NCBI GenBank assembly: GCA_024279745.1
Contig: JAJRRE010000112.1
Span: 1-8,214, forward strand
DNA: 8,214 nucleotides
Source: Alphaproteobacteria bacterium
GTDB lineage: Bacteria > Pseudomonadota > Alphaproteobacteria > Rhizobiales > Hyphomicrobiaceae
Direction: 5' to 3'
Part shown: positions 6,179 to 8,214 of the stretch, one piece after another
Layout: each line of letters starts with the position of its first letter
Position numbering within the stretch: the stretch's first letter is position 1
Notes under the pieces: model-generated
Told to the model about the DNA's origin: nothing
Database searches by the model: none
What the model saw: the letters and a program-made list of their open reading frames with translations, nothing else
Program-made: the position numbers and the translations under genes

Positions 6179-6601
6179 CTAAAATGGCTTTAAGATAACC
6201 AAAATGACAATCACGATCATTAACACGGTTGGTACTTCGTTGGCAAAGCGATAAAACCGTTGCGAGCGCTTGTTGTTATCAGCTTCAAAGTCTTTGCGCC
6301 ATTTCGCGGTCATGAAGTGAAACACTGTCATGAGGATCACCAAAAATAGTTTCACGTGAAACCATCCTTCGGTGAAAAAGCCCATTCGCATGGCTAACCA
6401 GAAACCAAACACCCAGCTGGCCAGCATTGCCGGCGTCATAATCGCCTTAAGCAGCCGGCGCTCCATGGTTTCGAGTGTGTCCGCTAATTCGGACCCTTTA
6501 GCCGCGGTACAATGATAGACAAACAGGCGTGGCAGATACAAAAGGCCCGCCATCCAGGCGATAATCGAGATCACATGCAAGGATTTGAGCCAAAGATCCA
6601 T
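6179..6601 (-). CDS. hemJ: protoporphyrinogen IX oxidase HemJ (UPF0093 membrane protein)
   Basis: HemJ is the integral membrane enzyme that oxidises protoporphyrinogen IX to protoporphyrin IX, the penultimate haem step, in bacteria lacking HemG and HemY. The 140-residue length is typical. It has about four hydrophobic segments: near 5-27, 52-72, 80-99 and 122-138. Family marks include the N-terminal LHVISIIAWMAGLLYLPRLF with a conserved histidine (H9), the GWFHVKL segment (79-85), and the ending FANEVPTVLMIVIVILVILKPF-like run closing in KPF. It starts 56 nt after the hemE stop on the same strand, so the two haem genes probably share a transcript. A weak GGTGGA lies upstream of ATG 6601. A parS core is written through codons 81-84, which encode FHVK. 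The identification comes from family resemblance and from the hemE neighbour. Confidence 0.93.
   Translation of the reverse strand: MDLWLKSLHVISIIAWMAGLLYLPRLFVYHCTAAKGSELADTLETMERRLLKAIMTPAMLASWVFGFWLAMRMGFFTEGWFHVKLFLVILMTVFHFMTAKWRKDFEADNNKRSQRFYRFANEVPTVLMIVIVILVILKPF
6349..6362. other. parS: parS centromere site 4 (inside hemJ)
   Basis: A perfect 14-bp GTTTCACGTGAAAC core sits in the hemJ reading frame. The outer 16-mer pair (A6348/C6363) does not match, but the next two pairs (6347/6364 and 6346/6365) do. It encodes FHVK at residues 81-84 of HemJ. This is the copy nearest the candidate origin, about 1.4 kb from its hemE side. The core match and the three sister sites make a ParB role likely. 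Confidence 0.85.
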
Positions 6602-6657
6602 GAGTTTTATTCCACCGCTTTACCAATATCCCAAAATCAGGACAGACCATTTAGCCG

Positions 6658-7719
6658 CTATACTTCGCCGCGAACCAGCTTCACCAGCCGTGCGACATTC
6701 TCCGGCGGTGTTTGCGGAATGATACCGTGGCCGAGATTGAAAATGAAGGGATTCGGTCCCAGAGTCTCGATAATTTTATTTACGCGCCGATCCAGCGCCG
6801 CGCCGCCTGTGACCAGCAAAAGCGGATCAAGATTGCCCTGCACGACGGTTCTGCCGGAAAGCTGCTCTTTGATAAACTCAAGCGGCATAGCCGTATCGCA
6901 GCTGACGCCGTCCACTCCGGTTTCCAGGGCGAACGTCTGAGCTAGCGCATCGGCACCCCTTGGAAAGCCCAAAATAGGCACGTCTGGATGGCGTTTTTTC
7001 AGCTCCGTCACCATTTTGCGCGTCGGCTCGACGACCCAGCGCCCAAATTGATCATCAGGCAAACTGCCGGCCCAACTGTCAAAAATCTGCAAAGCGTCGG
7101 CTCCTGCCTTCACCTGCCCATCCAGATATTCAATCGACGTCTCAACCAAGATATCGATCAACTGGCCGAACCCTTCAGGATCACGGTTGGCAAATAATCT
7201 GGTTTCCGCCTGATCCTTCGATGTTGAACCACCAACCATATAGGTCGCCACTGTCCATGGCGCACCGCAAAACCCAATTAGCGCCGTGTCGTCTGGCAGC
7301 CCTGCTCTAATCCGCTCAACGCTCTCAAAGATAATTTCATATTTCAAATGGGCCTTTGAAGGCTCAAGCGCACTCAGCTGCGCTGCTGAGCCTATGGGAT
7401 CCAGCCGCGGGCCTTCACCTTCGAAAAAGCCTACGGTCTGACCAAGTGCGTCGGGAACGATCAAGATATCAGAAAATAAAATCGCAGCATCAAAGCCATA
7501 GCGCCTGATTGGCTGCAACGTCACTTCAGCCGCGAGCCTGGGCGTGTAGCACAGATTGAGAAAATTTCCGGCTTGGGAGCGCACTTCCAGATATTCGGGA
7601 AGATAGCGCCCGGCCTGGCGCATCAGCCATATCGGCGGTGTTTGCATCGCTTCGCCTTTGAAGGGGCGAAGGAAGCGGCGGTCTGGGGTGATAGGCGAAG
7701 GTTGTGCAGTCGAGTTCAT
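6658..7719 (-). CDS. hemE: uroporphyrinogen decarboxylase HemE
   Basis: HemE removes four carboxyl groups from uroporphyrinogen III to give coproporphyrinogen III in the cytoplasm. At 353 residues it is full length. Both family signatures are present: WLMRQAGRYLPEY (31-43) and GFCGAPWTVATYMVGG (149-164). Other conserved points are LFSDIL with the catalytic aspartate (D84), tyrosine 160 in the second signature, DSWAG (214-218), GFPRGAD (251-257), GVSCDT (271-276), QGNLDP (294-299) and FNLGHGI with H331. ATG 7719 has AGGCG (7731 to 7727) 7 nt upstream. It is the first gene left of the candidate origin and is transcribed away from it. In Caulobacter the hemE promoter lies inside the origin, and a similar overlap is likely here, although I see no clear -35/-10 pair. 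Confidence 0.98.
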   Translation of the reverse strand: MNSTAQPSPITPDRRFLRPFKGEAMQTPPIWLMRQAGRYLPEYLEVRSQAGNFLNLCYTPRLAAEVTLQPIRRYGFDAAILFSDILIVPDALGQTVGFFEGEGPRLDPIGSAAQLSALEPSKAHLKYEIIFESVERIRAGLPDDTALIGFCGAPWTVATYMVGGSTSKDQAETRLFANRDPEGFGQLIDILVETSIEYLDGQVKAGADALQIFDSWAGSLPDDQFGRWVVEPTRKMVTELKKRHPDVPILGFPRGADALAQTFALETGVDGVSCDTAMPLEFIKEQLSGRTVVQGNLDPLLLVTGGAALDRRVNKIIETLGPNPFIFNLGHGIIPQTPPENVARLVKLVRGEV

Positions 7720-7730
7720 TTAAGGGCGCC

Positions 7731-7813
7731 TATCTTTTAGTTTTTATTTTTAGGTTGTTGTTCTTGTTATTAGTGCTGTGAATACCGCAAATAAGATTTT
7801 GCGAACAAATTTT
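7731..7813. other. AT-rich stretch, candidate DNA-unwinding element
   Basis: This stretch is dominated by T-runs on the plus strand (for example TTTTTATTTTTAGG near 7741-7754) and is clearly more AT-rich than the coding DNA. It abuts the hemE start region on one side and DnaA-box-like nonamers on the other. It could also hold the hemE promoter. The assignment is by composition and position only. Confidence 0.45.
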
Positions 7814-7903
7814 CAACAGGCTTTTGATGCGGTCGCAAGTGAGAAGTGTTTTTAATGGTATTTTCGTCGGGATATCCCCAAAGCCTGTTTACCATTGTTG
7901 AAA
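7811..7903. repeat. nested inverted repeats in the candidate origin
   Basis: AACAGGCTTT (7815-7824) and AAAGCCTGTT (7880-7889) are perfect 10-bp inverted copies. TTTCAACA (7811-7818) pairs with TGTTGAAA (7896-7903), and AATGGTA (7854-7860) pairs with TACCATT (7890-7896). The first two share their left-arm region, so the whole block is roughly symmetric about 7850-7857. The right arm includes TTTACCAT, one base from the CtrA half-site TTAACCAT. Confidence 0.6.
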
Positions 7904-7973
7904 CAGCAGATTATTGAGGCGAATTGGACAGTTTCTATGGTGATTTGATGTCTATAAGCTGTGAGCTTCCACT

Positions 7974-8022
7974 GGACAAAACAATTCTTTGTCGGGCAGG
8001 ATAATTCTCGCAGAATTTGTCC
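7974..8022. repeat. second inverted-repeat block in the candidate origin
   Basis: GGACAAA (7974-7980) can pair with TTTGTC (7988-7993, 6 bp) or with TTTGTCC (8016-8022, 7 bp). Between them AATTCT (8003-8008) and AGAATT (8012-8017) form a perfect 6-bp stem around CGC. The alternatives overlap and cannot all form at once. Confidence 0.5.
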
Positions 8023-8047
8023 CGTCCTATCAAACTGGGGATGCTTC

Positions 8048-8065
8048 TGTGGGTAATCATGCACA
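8048..8065. promoter_or_regulatory. back-to-back DnaA-box-like pair
   Basis: TGTGGGTAA (8048-8056; TTACCCACA on the minus strand) directly abuts TCATGCACA (8057-8065). Each differs from TTWTNCACA at one position. Their abutting, divergent arrangement with no spacer is distinctive within the candidate origin. Confidence 0.45.
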
Positions 8066-8099
8066 GCTCCGGGCATAGATTTCGAGTTGTAGTGGACAG

Positions 8100-8108
8100 T
8101 GTGCATAA
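8100..8108 (-). promoter_or_regulatory. DnaA box (perfect consensus match)
   Basis: The minus strand reads TTATGCACA, a full match to TTWTNCACA and one base from the E. coli high-affinity TTATCCACA. It lies 18 nt upstream of the ppsR start codon and 8 nt from another box-like nonamer in the opposite orientation. Confidence 0.6.
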
Positions 8109-8116
8109 TGCAGGAC

Positions 8117-8125
8117 TTATCAACA
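8117..8125 (+). promoter_or_regulatory. DnaA-box-like site in the ppsR ribosome-binding region
   Basis: TTATCAACA differs from TTATCCACA at one position. It occupies the spacer between the AGGA ribosome-binding sequence (8112-8115) and the ATG at 8127. Confidence 0.45.
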
Positions 8126-8126
8126 A

Positions 8127-8214
8127 ATGACCAACGCCTTACCGAGCTATTTTCATCTCCATCTAATATCGGATTCCACTGGCGAAACTTTGACCACGAT
8201 TGCCAAGGCTGCCG
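8127..8214 (+). CDS. ppsR: pyruvate,phosphate dikinase / PEP synthetase regulatory protein (DUF299), partial
   Basis: Members of this family are bifunctional serine/threonine kinases and phosphorylases that switch pyruvate,phosphate dikinase or PEP synthetase off and on, using ADP and inorganic phosphate. Only the first 29 codons are in the window; the rest lies to the right. The visible N terminus reads YFHLHLISDSTGET followed by LTTIAKAA, and the HLHLISDSTGET block is the hallmark start of the family. ATG 8127 is the only reasonable start: an in-frame TAA lies at 8106-8108, and AGGA (8112-8115) sits 11 nt upstream. It diverges from hemE across the candidate origin, as does the RP001-type gene beside the Caulobacter origin. 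The target enzyme cannot be told from this fragment. A GANTC methylation motif (8172-8176) lies within the coding start. Confidence 0.93.
   Translation, partial: MTNALPSYFHLHLISDSTGETLTTIAKAA

Larger units (their letters stand above)
7720..8126. other. oriC: candidate chromosomal replication origin (oriC) between hemE and ppsR
   Basis: This is a 407-nt gene-free divergent region. Its hemE-side part (about 7731-7813) is strongly AT-rich, like a DNA-unwinding element. Seven nonamers match the DnaA-box consensus TTWTNCACA with at most one mismatch: 7777-7785 (-), 7810-7818 (+), 7949-7957 (-), 8048-8056 (-), 8057-8065 (+), 8100-8108 (-, perfect) and 8117-8125 (+). By a rough uniform-composition estimate about half of one would be expected in both strands of this length. 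Several inverted repeats lie at 7811-7903 and 7974-8022. The hemE / DUF299 flanks match the known Caulobacter origin location, and the parS cluster is nearby. I see no full TTAA-N7-TTAA CtrA site. A minus-strand 84-codon frame here (7852-8106) has no recognisable features and is not called. Confidence 0.78.

Noticed and set aside
7720..7870. CtrA binding sites (TTAA-N7-TTAA) in the origin
   Set aside because: Only isolated TTAA words (7720-7723 and 7852-7855) without a properly spaced partner.
7852..8106. 84-codon minus-strand frame in the hemE-ppsR gap
   Set aside because: It lies entirely in the candidate origin, has low-similarity composition and runs across DnaA-box and repeat blocks; most likely chance.

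Overview
The window looks like the origin-proximal segment of an alphaproteobacterial chromosome of moderate GC content. The minus strand carries, in transcription order, hemE, hemJ, rho, mnmE, mnmG and the 5' part of rsmG, which runs off the left edge. A single plus-strand gene begins at the right edge: the first 29 codons of a DUF299 pyruvate,phosphate dikinase / PEP synthetase regulatory protein. From established knowledge, the chromosomal origin of Caulobacter and several relatives lies between hemE and this DUF299 gene, and parA-parB usually follow rsmG. The window therefore appears to span almost the whole interval from replication origin to centromere. The exact genus cannot be read from the sequence.

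Layout. Positions 1-438 hold rsmG (16S rRNA m7G methyltransferase, partial). Positions 605-2500 hold mnmG and 2783-4357 (or 4417) mnmE, the two subunits of the tRNA wobble-uridine modification enzyme. Positions 4531-5922 hold the termination factor rho. Positions 6179-6601 hold hemJ and 6658-7719 hemE, two late haem-biosynthesis genes that probably form an operon. Positions 7720-8126 are an AT-rich, gene-free divergent intergenic region with a cluster of DnaA-box-like nonamers and several inverted repeats; I read it as the candidate oriC. ppsR starts at 8127.

The strongest signal outside the genes is a set of four ParB-binding parS palindromes with the core GTTTCACGTGAAAC, at about 361, 2697, 4401 and 6349, spaced roughly 1.7-2.3 kb apart. 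One lies in rsmG, one between mnmE and mnmG, one at the rho-mnmE junction and one inside hemJ. The genic copies are written through protein sequence: VSRET in RsmG and FHVK in HemJ. The junction copy sits at the exact centre of a 34-bp near-perfect palindrome followed on the minus strand by a T-run, so it may double as the rho transcription terminator. It also makes the upstream MFHVKR start of mnmE doubtful.

How it fits together. All minus-strand genes are transcribed away from the candidate origin, and ppsR is transcribed away in the other direction, so every gene is co-directional with its expected replication fork. The neighbourhood combines initiation (DnaA boxes), segregation (parS, with parAB expected just beyond the left edge), translation fidelity (mnmE, mnmG, rsmG), termination (rho) and haem synthesis (hemE, hemJ). 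No tRNA, rRNA, CRISPR array or mobile element was seen. The genes belong to known families; the points of interest are the layered DNA sites and a few unusual protein details.
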